Part shown: positions 21,133 to 30,833 of the stretch, piece by piece
Layout: each line of letters starts with the position of its first letter
Numbering within the stretch: position 1 is the first letter of the stretch
Assembly: GCA_902573565.1 (NCBI GenBank)
Contig: CACGKI010000001.1
Span: 66,038 to 130,037 of the forward strand
Origin: an uncultured Prochlorococcus sp.
GTDB lineage: Bacteria > Cyanobacteriota > Cyanobacteriia > PCC-6307 > Cyanobiaceae
DNA length: 64,000 bases
Direction of reading: 5' to 3'
Translations under genes and position numbers: made by a program
Notes under the pieces: generated by a model
The model's input: the letters and a program-made list of their open reading frames with translations, nothing else
Told to the model about the DNA's origin: nothing
The model's database searches: none

Positions 21133-23223
21133 ATGGATACTTCAATTTTTAAATATGGAGAATTACCAGAATTTAAAAAATTTACCCCCGAAAACATAAC
21201 AAAACAATTTCCATTAATACTAGAAAAAATAACCGAAGACTTCCAAAACATAGAGAAAAATCTATCTAATTATTTGACTCATGATGTTCTAAATTGGGAT
21301 AAGGTAATAAATCCTTTAAATGAAGTCAATGAAATTCTTAGATGGAGTTGGGGAGTAATAAGTCACCTAAATTCCGTAAATAATTCTGAAAGTCTTAGAG
21401 ATATTTATTCAAAATTTCTTCCCAAGATTATTAGCTTGAGTAACAAATTTGGACAAAGTAAAATAATCTACAATTCTTTAGTCAAACTTAAAGAGACAAA
21501 TAACTTTGATCAAATCAAAAATAGAATTTTAGATAAAGAAATCCTTGAGATGAAACATAGAGGAATTTCATTACAAAAAAATGAACAAGAAGAATTCAAT
21601 AACATTTCAGAAAAGCTTGGAAAACTATCAACAGACTTCAGCAACAATGTTCTTGATGCCACTAATAAATGGTTTTTAATATTAAATAAAGAATCTGAAG
21701 TTGATGGACTACCTGAACGAGTACTTGAATTGATGGCAATTTCAGCACACAATCACTTTGAAAAAGCTGAAGAAGTTGATATTAAAAATGGTCCTTGGAA
21801 ATTAAGTTTAGATATTCCAACTTATACTTCTTTCATGACATATGCCACCGACCGTAACCTGAGAGAAAAGCTATATAAAGCGTTCGTTAGTAGGGCGTCT
21901 CAAGGAGAAAAAAATAATTCTCAAATCATTGAAGAGATATTATCTCTTAGAACTAAACAGGCTAATCTTCTCGGTTATAAAAGTTGGGCAGAACTAAGTT
22001 TGTCAACGAAAATGGCGAAAGAAATAAAAAATGTTGAAAACCTTTTAGAAGAATTGAGAGCACCAGCACTCAAAACTGCAAAAATTGAATTAGAAACGCT
22101 CGATAAGTTTTCTAAAGCCAATGGATTTCCAAAATCACAGAATATTGAGCCATGGGACATTAGTTATTGGTCTGAACTTCTTAGAAAAGAAAAGCTCAAT
22201 TTAGATCAGGAGTCTTTGAGACCTTGGTTTCCACTTAATGATGTTTTAAAAGGCTTATTTAAATTAAGTGAGAAGCTTTTTGAAATTAAAGTAGTTGAGG
22301 CTACTGATGAAGTGCCTCTATGGAATAATGACGTTTTATTTTTTAACATCCTCAATAAAGAAGATAACAAAATAGCATCTTTTTACCTCGATCCATATTC
22401 TCGTCCTGAATCAAAGAGGGGAGGGGCTTGGATGGATGAATGTTTGAATAAAAATAATGTTGGCAAAAAGACCCTACCTGTAGCCTATCTTGTTTGTAAT
22501 CAGACTCCACCATCAAAAGATAAACCTAGTCTGATGAGTTTTGAAGAAGTTCAGACACTTTTCCATGAATTTGGTCATGGCCTTCAACACATGCTCACAA
22601 CTGTAAATCTTCCTCAAGCAGCTGGCATAAATAATGTTGAGTGGGATGCAGTCGAACTTCCAAGTCAATTTATGGAAAACTGGTGTTTCCATAAAAATAC
22701 ACTTTTGAATATTGCTAAGCACTATAAAACTGGCGAAAAATTATCCGATGAGAATTTTGAAAAGCTCCTAAAAAATAGAACTTTTAATTGTGGTATGGCT
22801 ACTCTCAGACAACTACATTTTGCAATTACAGACCTCAGATTACATAGTTGTATTGATAAAAACGAGGGTAAAACAGCTGACGAAATAAGAAGAGAAATAG
22901 CAAAACAAACTACTGTAATTGCACCAATTCAAGAAGATCAATTTCTTTGTTGTTTTAGTCACATATTTGCAGGTGGATATTCTGCGGGATATTACTCTTA
23001 TAAATGGGCTGAAGTTTTAAGTGCTGATGCTTTTTCCATGTTCGAAGAAGCTGATCTTGAAAATAGTGAAAATTTAAAGTTAATTGGGAAAAAATTTAAA
23101 GACACAATACTAAGCCTAGGAGGTAGTTTACCTCCTTTAGAAATATTTAAACTATTTAGGGGAAGAGAGCCCCAAACAGATTCCTTGATCAGACACCTTG
23201 GGTTGTCTGAAGCTACATTATAA
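21133..23223 (+). CDS. M3 family oligopeptidase (oligopeptidase A-like)
   Basis: A 696-residue zinc metallopeptidase. The HEFGH zinc motif is at residues 478-482, in LFHEFGHGLQHML. The third ligand region follows as NNVEWDAVELPSQFMENW. The C-terminal FAGGYSAGYYSYKWAEV is also typical of the family. It degrades short cytosolic peptides, such as cleaved signal peptides. It begins 13 bases after ndhD and overlaps the convergent lipase-like gene by 6 bases. The length agrees with PrlC/OpdA proteins. Confidence 0.93.
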   Translation: MDTSIFKYGELPEFKKFTPENITKQFPLILEKITEDFQNIEKNLSNYLTHDVLNWDKVINPLNEVNEILRWSWGVISHLNSVNNSESLRDIYSKFLPKIISLSNKFGQSKIIYNSLVKLKETNNFDQIKNRILDKEILEMKHRGISLQKNEQEEFNNISEKLGKLSTDFSNNVLDATNKWFLILNKESEVDGLPERVLELMAISAHNHFEKAEEVDIKNGPWKLSLDIPTYTSFMTYATDRNLREKLYKAFVSRASQGEKNNSQIIEEILSLRTKQANLLGYKSWAELSLSTKMAKEIKNVENLLEELRAPALKTAKIELETLDKFSKANGFPKSQNIEPWDISYWSELLRKEKLNLDQESLRPWFPLNDVLKGLFKLSEKLFEIKVVEATDEVPLWNNDVLFFNILNKEDNKIASFYLDPYSRPESKRGGAWMDECLNKNNVGKKTLPVAYLVCNQTPPSKDKPSLMSFEEVQTLFHEFGHGLQHMLTTVNLPQAAGINNVEWDAVELPSQFMENWCFHKNTLLNIAKHYKTGEKLSDENFEKLLKNRTFNCGMATLRQLHFAITDLRLHSCIDKNEGKTADEIRREIAKQTTVIAPIQEDQFLCCFSHIFAGGYSAGYYSYKWAEVLSADAFSMFEEADLENSENLKLIGKKFKDTILSLGGSLPPLEIFKLFRGREPQTDSLIRHLGLSEATL

Positions 23224-23805
23224 TTTTTTAATTATTTTCTCAACTGAAAAATTATTCCTTACTAAATTTCTGTGTTTATATACTTTTAATGGTATTTTTT
23301 CACCTAAACTCAAATTAGTCCACCAGCCAGGGAAAACCATTAGATCCCAATAAGTAAAGAAATTTATACAATCTATATCCTCAAGAAAAAAATCATTTTT
23401 TGCCAGTTCTCTCAAAAACTTACTATTTATTTTCATTTCTGATATTCCTCTAAAAGGATATTTAGGTACTAATTGAGCAATTAATGTTCCTTTATGAGGG
23501 GAACCTATAGATATAAATTTTCTTGTTCTTTTATAACCATTAAATTTTTGAATCCAATACCTCCCAATTATCCCTCCCATGGAGAATCCTAAAACATCTA
23601 ATTCTTTTTCTAAACCATATTTCTCTAAAATTAATTCGTTCAATTTACTTGTCAACTCAATAATTGAAGTCATTCCAAATGAATGCTTAAGAGTTGGAGC
23701 AAAATATTCAATTCCAATATCATCAAGTTTTGCGGTAATAGAAGAAAAAATACTTGAAGTATTCCAAAGGCCATGAATCAATATAATGGGATTTCTTTTT
23801 TCCAA
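23218..23805 (-). CDS. Lipase-like alpha/beta hydrolase
   Basis: A 195-residue alpha/beta hydrolase. The oxyanion-hole segment is PIILIHGLW (residues 6-14), and the nucleophile elbow GFSMG carries Ser75, followed by SIGSPHKGT. This resembles triacylglycerol lipase/EstA-type proteins, here in a short form. There is no signal peptide, so it is probably cytosolic. The TTG at 23805 is chosen because the first beta strand follows directly and folB ends 5 bases upstream. The substrate cannot be told from the sequence. Confidence 0.82.
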   Translation of the reverse strand: MEKRNPIILIHGLWNTSSIFSSITAKLDDIGIEYFAPTLKHSFGMTSIIELTSKLNELILEKYGLEKELDVLGFSMGGIIGRYWIQKFNGYKRTRKFISIGSPHKGTLIAQLVPKYPFRGISEMKINSKFLRELAKNDFFLEDIDCINFFTYWDLMVFPGWWTNLSLGEKIPLKVYKHRNLVRNNFSVEKIIKKL

Positions 23806-23810
23806 TACTT

Positions 23811-24173
23811 TTAATTATTTTCAATAATTCTTACTATAGAAACCTTCCCATCAAAACCGGTAATTGGGGGATTACATTTTGTCAAAATAATTTTAATTTT
23901 AGAAAGTTTAAATTCTTGATTAATGATTTCTAAAATTGCATTTGAATATTTTTCAATTGTGAAACAATATATTTTCTTCGATTGATTTTTTAAAATTTCA
24001 ACTAATTTACCATAGTCAACTGTTTCTTTTATGTCATCTTTTGCAGTGCACTTTGCAAAATCAGTCCACAAAAATATATCCAAACAAAATAATTGTCCTA
24101 GTTTCCTTTCTTCCTCAAGAACACCCACTCTAGCCCAAAGTTTAATATTCTCAATTTTTAAAAATGTTTCCAT
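23811..24173 (-). CDS. folB: Dihydroneopterin aldolase
   Basis: A 120-residue FolB-fold protein. It has LWARVGVLEEERKLGQLFCLD, where the usual G.EE-type motif has a local variant, then DYGKLVEIL and a late KCNPPITGFDGKVSIVR. It converts dihydroneopterin to the hydroxymethyl pterin used in folate synthesis. The length is normal. It lies between proA (9 bases upstream) and the lipase-like gene (5 bases downstream) on the minus strand, an operon-like spacing. Confidence 0.9.
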   Translation of the reverse strand: METFLKIENIKLWARVGVLEEERKLGQLFCLDIFLWTDFAKCTAKDDIKETVDYGKLVEILKNQSKKIYCFTIEKYSNAILEIINQEFKLSKIKIILTKCNPPITGFDGKVSIVRIIENN

Positions 24174-24182
24174 CTTAAAAAT

Positions 24183-25493
24183 TTAAAGATCTTTATGAGT
24201 ATAGAAAGCCTTGCTAGATGAAAAATCATCAACAATATTCCCATTTCCTTTTAGGAAATATTTATATGTAACCAGACCCTCTAGGCCTACAGGTCCTCTT
24301 GGTGGAAGAGTTTGAGTAGATATCCCTACTTCAGCTCCGAATCCATATCTAAACCCATCTGCAAACCTAGTAGAGCAATTATAAAAAACACCTGCACTAT
24401 CAACTTCATTCATGAATTTATTAGCAGTGCTTAAATTTTCAGTAATTATTCCATCAGTATGTTTTGAACTATATTTTTGTATATGTGTGATTGCCTCCTC
24501 CAGATCATCAACAATTTTTATCGATAAAATTAAATCTAAATATTCAGTTTGCCAATCTTCTAGACTTGCCTCATACTTCAATCCTAATTCAACTGATCTT
24601 TTATCTCCAATTAATTTAACATCTTTAGAATTGAACAAAGGGATGGCCTTCTCTAGAAAAGCTGGTGCTATATCTTTATGGACTAATAAAGTTTCAATAG
24701 CATTACATGCTGCAGGATATTGGATTTTACTATCTAAAGCGACTGATAAAGCCATCTCGAGATTAGCCTCAAGATCTACAAAAAGATGACAAATCCCATC
24801 AGCATGGCCTAGCACAGGAATTCTTGTATTCGCCTGAATAAATTTAACTAATTCATTACTTCCTCTAGGAATTATTAAATTAATATATTTTTCAAGATTT
24901 AACATCGACATACTATCTTTTCTACTTGTCAGTAAACATATTGCATTCTTATCAAGACCTGATTCATTTAAACCTTCTTGCAATGCTTTAACTATGGCAG
25001 TATTTGTTAAATTAGCTTCACTACCACCTTTTAGCATTACTCCATTACCTGATCTTATAGCTAAAGAACTAATCTGCATAACGGCATCTGGCCTTGATTC
25101 AAAAATCACCCCTAAGACTCCAATTGGAACAGTTTTTCTTTCTAATATCAATCCCTTCGAAAGCTCTCTTTTAATTTGAACTTGATTTACAGGGTCAGCC
25201 AAGTCACCTACTTTTCTTACTCCTTCAATTCCTGAATTGAATTTCTCTTTTGATAACTTTAATCTAGATAGTAAAGCCTTTGAAATACCTTTTTTTTCTG
25301 CACTTTTATAATCCTCATAATTAGCTTCTAAAATTTCTGTAGTATTTTTTTCTAGATAATCAGCCATGAAATTTAAGGCTTTAATTCTATTTTGATTTTC
25401 AGTCTGACTTATTTTTATTGATGCCAAACGAACTTGATTAGCTTTTTCTACAAGATCATTCCCTGGTTGAGGTACTTCAAAATTATCAGTCAT
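24183..25493 (-). CDS. proA: Gamma-glutamyl phosphate reductase
   Basis: A 436-residue aldehyde-dehydrogenase superfamily enzyme. It contains GVLGVIFESRPDAVMQISSLAIRSGN with GGSEA nearby, IIPRGSNELVKFI, and the catalytic Cys in QYPAACNAIETLL. The C-terminal GFGAEVGISTQTLPPRGPVG is diagnostic. It makes glutamate semialdehyde for proline synthesis using NADPH. ATG start. The downstream folB gene is 9 bases away. Confidence 0.97.
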   Translation of the reverse strand: MTDNFEVPQPGNDLVEKANQVRLASIKISQTENQNRIKALNFMADYLEKNTTEILEANYEDYKSAEKKGISKALLSRLKLSKEKFNSGIEGVRKVGDLADPVNQVQIKRELSKGLILERKTVPIGVLGVIFESRPDAVMQISSLAIRSGNGVMLKGGSEANLTNTAIVKALQEGLNESGLDKNAICLLTSRKDSMSMLNLEKYINLIIPRGSNELVKFIQANTRIPVLGHADGICHLFVDLEANLEMALSVALDSKIQYPAACNAIETLLVHKDIAPAFLEKAIPLFNSKDVKLIGDKRSVELGLKYEASLEDWQTEYLDLILSIKIVDDLEEAITHIQKYSSKHTDGIITENLSTANKFMNEVDSAGVFYNCSTRFADGFRYGFGAEVGISTQTLPPRGPVGLEGLVTYKYFLKGNGNIVDDFSSSKAFYTHKDL

Positions 25494-25558
25494 AATATTT
25501 TTCCTTTTAAATAATAATAATTCAGAACAACTATTTTAAAACCAATTATGTTTGTGAA

Positions 25559-28500
25559 TTAATATCTAAAGAATAATTGCAATTGACTCTTCCAATCTCC
25601 ATTTGAGTCACTAGAGCCTAATAACTCTAAATCAAAATTTTCATTTTTTGGATCGATCTGTAAAGTCAATATTCCCTTAGGTGGCAAATCATTTCTGCCA
25701 GGGATAGTTTGTACCGAAAAATTCATAAAATCAGTAATATCAAATCCTAATTCTGCAATCCATTCTTGAGAAGATAGGGGTTCATTGGTAGTTGAAGTAA
25801 AATCATTATTTAAATCTATATTTTCATTAGAAAAAATATTATTTAAAGAATCATTATTTTCTATTAATGCAGGATATAGAGATAACTGAAATCTTTCACT
25901 AAAAGCATCAGCATTATTTATTTGAGAAATAAATGCTCTATTAATTAAGTTAGCTGAGTTACCTCCAATCAAGCCAATAATTTGAGACCTGTTATAACTT
26001 GGCGTACTCCTTAATTGGATCTTTTTATTTTCATCATCAAAAGATAATTGATCTAAGAATCCCTTATAAGAAGCTTCAATTTTGATAAGCCTTGAATTAC
26101 CAATCCCAAAAGTACCAAAACCATTTGAAATCGCATCTGAATCAAGATCTCCTGAAATATTTGGATCCTGATTATTTTCTCTTATTGGAATTATAGAATC
26201 TGGAACTTTACTTACTAAAGAAAAATCTATAAGAGGAACAATTCCACTTCTTTCTGCAAATAAAATATGATTGTCGTTATTTTTATCAAGTTTAAATGGA
26301 GTTGTATATAAATTTGCTCTACCTTTCTCGAGATTAATATAACCTCTAACTTTTAAATTATTTCCTACCTCACCTTTTACATTAAGATCGAATTTAGGTA
26401 TTGTATTCAAATAGGCTTGAATACTTTCTGAAAATTGAATTTTAAAGTCTGGTCCAAGTTTTAATTTAAGATTACTGAAAATCAAATTATCTAAATAATT
26501 AGGAAATGTTTTTCCTAATAGATCTGAATTCAGAATTGTCTCATTTGAAACTATTCGTAATTTCTTTTTGGAATCCCAAGATAGTTCTGGCCAAGTTTTT
26601 CTATCTTCTTTTTGGTTAATTTTAGTATTTATTTCTTTATTGTTATTACTGGTTTTATAAAAATCAATAAATCCATTATTAAGGGATAGATTGCCTCTTA
26701 AAACAGGATTCTCAAATGATCCACTTAAATAAAGTTTTGAATCTAATAAAAAGTCTGCATTATTTGTCTTTAAAGCAAATTCCTTTGATTTCAAGCAAAT
26801 TCTTTGACTTTCTTTAGAACATTTTTTATTATTTTTAATCTCTTCTTTATCCAAATTGTTTTTACCATAAAAAGGCAAAGACCCTTTTATGGAAATATCT
26901 CCATAATCCCCTGCTTTTGCCTTGATTTCTTCCTCGATCGTTAATTTATCAAAATCAAAAATAATCTTGCCTTTAAGATCCTTTATGATGGTGTTATATA
27001 TTTCAATATCAGAATCTTTAATCTCTAAATATCCATTTAATAAAGGTTTATTTAAAGGACCTTTTATAATCCCGCCAAGATTTAAGCTACCTTCTTTAAA
27101 GGTAAAGTAATCACCCGCAAAAATATCTATTAATTCAACAAATTTTCCATTTGCAGAAAATCTTAAATCTACGTTTTCTTTATAGTTTAAAGGTATATAG
27201 CCTTTAATATAATTAGGTTTTTTGGAGTCATTTATATAGAAGGGAAAATTAATTTTAAAAATAGAATTTGCAAATTTAATCTCTCCATTATTAAAAAATA
27301 ATTCGTTATTATTTATGATTGCATTATTGGAATAAATTTTACTCTCGAAGTATTTTTCATCAAAATCATAAGATAAATTAATATCCACTCTACCTAGAAA
27401 ATCTCTTTGTTGATTTAAAAAGATATTTGCAGCACTTAAAGGAAATTTTTTAATTATTAAGCGACCTTTATCTTTTAATAATCCTCCTTCCAAATCAATA
27501 AAAAATTCTTCTTTCTTATTTTTTTTATCATCTCTAGAGACATCAAGATATCCGTTTAATTTTGTATTTAATTTATAGTTGAGTGTTCTATCTCTTTTAA
27601 TAGTAACTTTCCCGTTATATCTACTCTTGAATTTACTAAAATATTTTTGCAAGTTAAATTTATCTTCAAAGTCTTTTTTACTTGAATTAATTTTATTTAT
27701 AAAATCTATCTTGTCTTTAAAAGAATTATTTTCTTTATTTATTTCAAAATCATCCAATACATTGATATCGCTTGTAGTAGCTTTTTTATCTTTATAATTA
27801 AAAATATCAATGGCTGTTAGTATTGTCCAATTAGTACTTATATTATTAAAATCTAGATTAACTAAATTATTATTTTTTGAGTTATATTCGAATTCAATTA
27901 TGCCTCCATCAATTGGATATAATGATGAATTAACATAAAAAGATTTATCTTTTAAGCTGAAATCAAATAATGAATTCGCTAACTTTATATTCCTATATTT
28001 ACCTAAACTCAAAGCTAGTCGCCCATCAAAATTAGACTGATCTAAAGATATCGATCCCGCACCATTTATAATTCCTTTAATTTTATAGAATTGATTATTT
28101 CTTAGGGATAATTCAAGCTCATCAAGAGGGAAATTCTCAGCGCTCCAAATATAAGTATTTTTTTCTCTAGCCATCTTTATTATGCTTCTTTCTGAGTTAA
28201 AAACTCTATTAAAACTAAAACTATCTAATTTAAGCTTAGAATCAAAATTAGCAGAGAGATATGAAGGGATTGTTGAATAATATTTATTTTCCATTCTCAA
28301 AAGATATTTATTGTTTTTATTTTTGATATCTCCCTTCAATGTCTCCTTAATACGTATGCCTTTATAAACGGGATTATCAATATTAAAGTCTATTGAAATA
28401 TCAGGATTTCTAATTTTTCCTTTTAATTTTCCTTCAGCATTAATAAAACCATCTATATCATTTTTTCTGAAAATATTTAAGTTTGCTAGTTGAGTTCTAT

Positions 28501-29593
28501 TTAAGTTAAAAGTTGAGTCAATATTGCCAAAAACTATCCCTCTTTTCTCAAACCGATAAGGAATACTTCCAGATAATTCAATATCTGGATTGAAACTTTC
28601 AATGAATCCTATACTTCCACTTAAACCAATATTATTGAAACTATTAGAACTTTTATTTAATGGAATATTTAAATTGAAATTTGAGGTTAAACTTCCATAA
28701 TTAATGTTTTTTGAATTTCCTATTAAATTATTATTTTTACAAAAAAATCTCGTTGAATCCCAATTTATTTCTTGTGATAAATCATATGGTTTAATATCTA
28801 ATTTACTAAAAGCAAATGTCCCTCTACAAAATGTCTTCTTTGATGATTTATAAAATTTAAAGTTTGATTTAAAATTCCCTTTTTTAATCGCAAATTTTCT
28901 ATCGCCAACTTTATATTTGGAACTTTGTAAATTTACTCCTCTGGAAAAAACTTTTAAACTAAATAAGTCTTTTTTAAAGTTTGTTTTAACTTTTAATCTT
29001 AAAACCCCTTTTGCATCAAATTTAGATTTTAAATTTGCTAGTAGCTCGTTATTTTTAAACCTGTAAATAACATTGCCCTTTACTTTAGTGCCTATTCCAA
29101 AATCATTTAAATTCAAATTTGAATATTTATTTAAGTTAAAGACCAAATCATAATTAAATTTTGATTTGTTTCTTTCTTTACTTTTTAGAGGTCCTTTATC
29201 TTTGGTAAAAAAGTCTCTTTCAATATTAATTTCAGCTTGCTTAGGACTTATTTTTATAATCCATTTTTGACTTAAAAATGATCTTATAGGCATAATACCT
29301 ACGAATACATTCTTAGCTTTGATTAAGGAATTTATATTTTCTTTATCATTGATTCTAGAATTCCCCAAAGCAAATCCTAAAAATCTAATTCCTGAATAAT
29401 CACCTAAATCCACATCTTTATCTAATAAACTTTCAATACTTTTTTCTAGTTCAGATTTTCTTTTTATATAACTTTCTTTTAATAAATTATTTAAGAAAAC
29501 GGTGCCAAAAAAACCTGAAGACAAGATTATCCCTATGAAAAGAATTTTTGTAATTAAATTTAGAGATCTAATTTTTTTCAAGTTAGAACCCAA
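25559..29593 (-). CDS. tamB: TamB/DUF490-family translocation-assembly protein
   Basis: A 1344-residue protein. One N-terminal membrane segment (ILFIGIILSSGFFGTVFL, about 17-34) is followed by a very long beta-rich, Asn/Lys/Ile-rich periplasmic region. The C-terminal DUF490 domain ends in LLGSSDSNGDWKSQLQLFFRY with a terminal aromatic residue. The family bridges the inner and outer membranes and helps outer-membrane protein or lipid transport. The plastid homologue is Tic236. The start is TTG at 29593, and a TTG four codons later is also possible. It is shorter than some cyanobacterial homologues but looks intact. Confidence 0.85.
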   Translation of the reverse strand: MGSNLKKIRSLNLITKILFIGIILSSGFFGTVFLNNLLKESYIKRKSELEKSIESLLDKDVDLGDYSGIRFLGFALGNSRINDKENINSLIKAKNVFVGIMPIRSFLSQKWIIKISPKQAEINIERDFFTKDKGPLKSKERNKSKFNYDLVFNLNKYSNLNLNDFGIGTKVKGNVIYRFKNNELLANLKSKFDAKGVLRLKVKTNFKKDLFSLKVFSRGVNLQSSKYKVGDRKFAIKKGNFKSNFKFYKSSKKTFCRGTFAFSKLDIKPYDLSQEINWDSTRFFCKNNNLIGNSKNINYGSLTSNFNLNIPLNKSSNSFNNIGLSGSIGFIESFNPDIELSGSIPYRFEKRGIVFGNIDSTFNLNRTQLANLNIFRKNDIDGFINAEGKLKGKIRNPDISIDFNIDNPVYKGIRIKETLKGDIKNKNNKYLLRMENKYYSTIPSYLSANFDSKLKLDSFSFNRVFNSERSIIKMAREKNTYIWSAENFPLDELELSLRNNQFYKIKGIINGAGSISLDQSNFDGRLALSLGKYRNIKLANSLFDFSLKDKSFYVNSSLYPIDGGIIEFEYNSKNNNLVNLDFNNISTNWTILTAIDIFNYKDKKATTSDINVLDDFEINKENNSFKDKIDFINKINSSKKDFEDKFNLQKYFSKFKSRYNGKVTIKRDRTLNYKLNTKLNGYLDVSRDDKKNKKEEFFIDLEGGLLKDKGRLIIKKFPLSAANIFLNQQRDFLGRVDINLSYDFDEKYFESKIYSNNAIINNNELFFNNGEIKFANSIFKINFPFYINDSKKPNYIKGYIPLNYKENVDLRFSANGKFVELIDIFAGDYFTFKEGSLNLGGIIKGPLNKPLLNGYLEIKDSDIEIYNTIIKDLKGKIIFDFDKLTIEEEIKAKAGDYGDISIKGSLPFYGKNNLDKEEIKNNKKCSKESQRICLKSKEFALKTNNADFLLDSKLYLSGSFENPVLRGNLSLNNGFIDFYKTSNNNKEINTKINQKEDRKTWPELSWDSKKKLRIVSNETILNSDLLGKTFPNYLDNLIFSNLKLKLGPDFKIQFSESIQAYLNTIPKFDLNVKGEVGNNLKVRGYINLEKGRANLYTTPFKLDKNNDNHILFAERSGIVPLIDFSLVSKVPDSIIPIRENNQDPNISGDLDSDAISNGFGTFGIGNSRLIKIEASYKGFLDQLSFDDENKKIQLRSTPSYNRSQIIGLIGGNSANLINRAFISQINNADAFSERFQLSLYPALIENNDSLNNIFSNENIDLNNDFTSTTNEPLSSQEWIAELGFDITDFMNFSVQTIPGRNDLPPKGILTLQIDPKNENFDLELLGSSDSNGDWKSQLQLFFRY

Positions 29594-29645
29594 AAATAGA
29601 GTAGGCTTACAAAATATAAGAAATTAATTAGGTCAAAGCCAGTAA

Positions 29646-30089
29646 ATGTCTTTTTTTGAACTATTAGAGAACACGCCCAAAATTTTTGGATTATTTGGAA
29701 TATTTCTTTTTTTCGGAGCAATAATCGCTTTTATTTTTAATTTTGGTTTTAAATTCCGAATAGTAGGAGCAACTATTTTCTCTTTGCTACTTTCTTTAAG
29801 CAGTTGGGCATTTATACAAAGTTACTCTGAAAAAGTATTAATAGAGGGGGCGAAATATCTACCAATTGTTTATGACAATGGGTTCGATTTAATTATTGCT
29901 AAAGCAGAGGATGACTTCCCCAAAGAGTCAATTGAACCAACTTTAGAACAATTATCAGAAAACCTAATGAAAGGAAGCAGGTCTGGTGCGAACGTAAAGA
30001 TAAAAATAAGGAAACTTGAAAAAATTTCAGACGATATAAGTAAGCCTGTAATAATAGGAGAAGTTCAGAAAACTGTCACAATGAACTAG
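29646..30089 (+). CDS. Ycf51-like (DUF2518) membrane protein
   Basis: A 147-residue protein with two N-terminal membrane segments (FGLFGIFLFFGAIIAFIFNF and VGATIFSLLLSLSSWAFI) and a soluble C-terminal domain carrying LIEGAKYLPIVYDNGFDLII. This pattern matches the cyanobacterial and plastid Ycf51 (DUF2518) family of unknown function. It starts 52 bases from the divergent tamB start and precedes the DUF4332 gene by 10 bases. Location is probably thylakoid or plasma membrane. Confidence 0.8.
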   Translation: MSFFELLENTPKIFGLFGIFLFFGAIIAFIFNFGFKFRIVGATIFSLLLSLSSWAFIQSYSEKVLIEGAKYLPIVYDNGFDLIIAKAEDDFPKESIEPTLEQLSENLMKGSRSGANVKIKIRKLEKISDDISKPVIIGEVQKTVTMN

Positions 30090-30099
30090 AATTAAGACC

Positions 30100-30507
30100 A
30101 TGGAAAGCAAAACCTTTTTAGAATTTTTGCCTACTAATTTTAGACATGAGAAATCTTTTCTTATTCAAAAAGATCTCACTGACCTTAAAAAACTATGTGT
30201 TCTTACAGATTTAGATATAAATGAGATTCAAAAAAAATCTCCTCTATGTTCATTTAATAATTTAAAAAAAATTAGAGCAATAGCTATTTTTAAAAAAGAA
30301 ATTGCCATTTCCCCACCTGAAGCATATTTACTTTTACATTGCGGCATTGGTTCTATTAAATCATTATCACTATCCACGCCACACGAACTAGAAAGAAAAG
30401 TTGGGAGATTAGAAAGAACTCTTAGAGTAAAAACTGAGACTAACATAACTTTTGCTCAATTAAAAAGATGGATTGAAAAAGCTAAGCAAGTCTACAAATC
30501 TATTTAA
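30100..30507 (+). CDS. DUF4332 helix-hairpin-helix protein
   Basis: A 135-residue soluble protein. It has LTDLDINEIQKKSPLCSFNNLKKIR-type and PPEAYLLLHCGIGSIKSLS segments, each like a helix-hairpin-helix repeat, then an Arg-rich helix and a basic C-terminal helix. This matches DUF4332, a family related to the nucleic-acid-binding HhH fold. The actual partner is unknown. It is 10 bases downstream of the Ycf51-like gene and likely co-transcribed with it. Confidence 0.75.
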   Translation: MESKTFLEFLPTNFRHEKSFLIQKDLTDLKKLCVLTDLDINEIQKKSPLCSFNNLKKIRAIAIFKKEIAISPPEAYLLLHCGIGSIKSLSLSTPHELERKVGRLERTLRVKTETNITFAQLKRWIEKAKQVYKSI

Positions 30508-30559
30508 ATTCTTGGTTAAAAAATTTTTTTAATGTAGAATTTAAAAAAAGTTAGTAAAA

Positions 30560-30826
30560 ATGAAGTCAATTTTATTTTTTCTATTTATATTATCCAATTA
30601 TACATATCCTGTTTTTAGTCAATCTAATTTATTGGAAAGTGTAAAAAAAAATCCAAGCGAAGCTACTAATATTTGCAATAAGTTTAGAGAATTAAATTCA
30701 GAAGGTATTTATTCAAGTGATCAGGAAGCTATAGATTATGTATCAGAAAGAAATAAGTTAACTCCCGTGAATGCGGAGATCTTTTCTATTTATGTCATAG
30801 GGCTGTACTGTCCAGATATCATCTAA
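30560..30826 (+). CDS. Small secreted hypothetical protein
   Basis: An 88-residue product with a hydrophobic N-terminus (ILFFLFILSNYTYPVFS, about 4-20) that looks like a cleavable signal peptide. The mature part has two Cys (in NICNKF and GLYCPD) that could form a disulphide, and the typical motif YVSERNKLTPVNAEIFSIYV. I recall similar short proteins in Prochlorococcus but no function. It starts 52 bases after DUF4332 and ends 7 bases before the CocE-type gene. Confidence 0.65.
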   Translation: MKSILFFLFILSNYTYPVFSQSNLLESVKKNPSEATNICNKFRELNSEGIYSSDQEAIDYVSERNKLTPVNAEIFSIYVIGLYCPDII

Positions 30827-30833
30827 AACCTAA

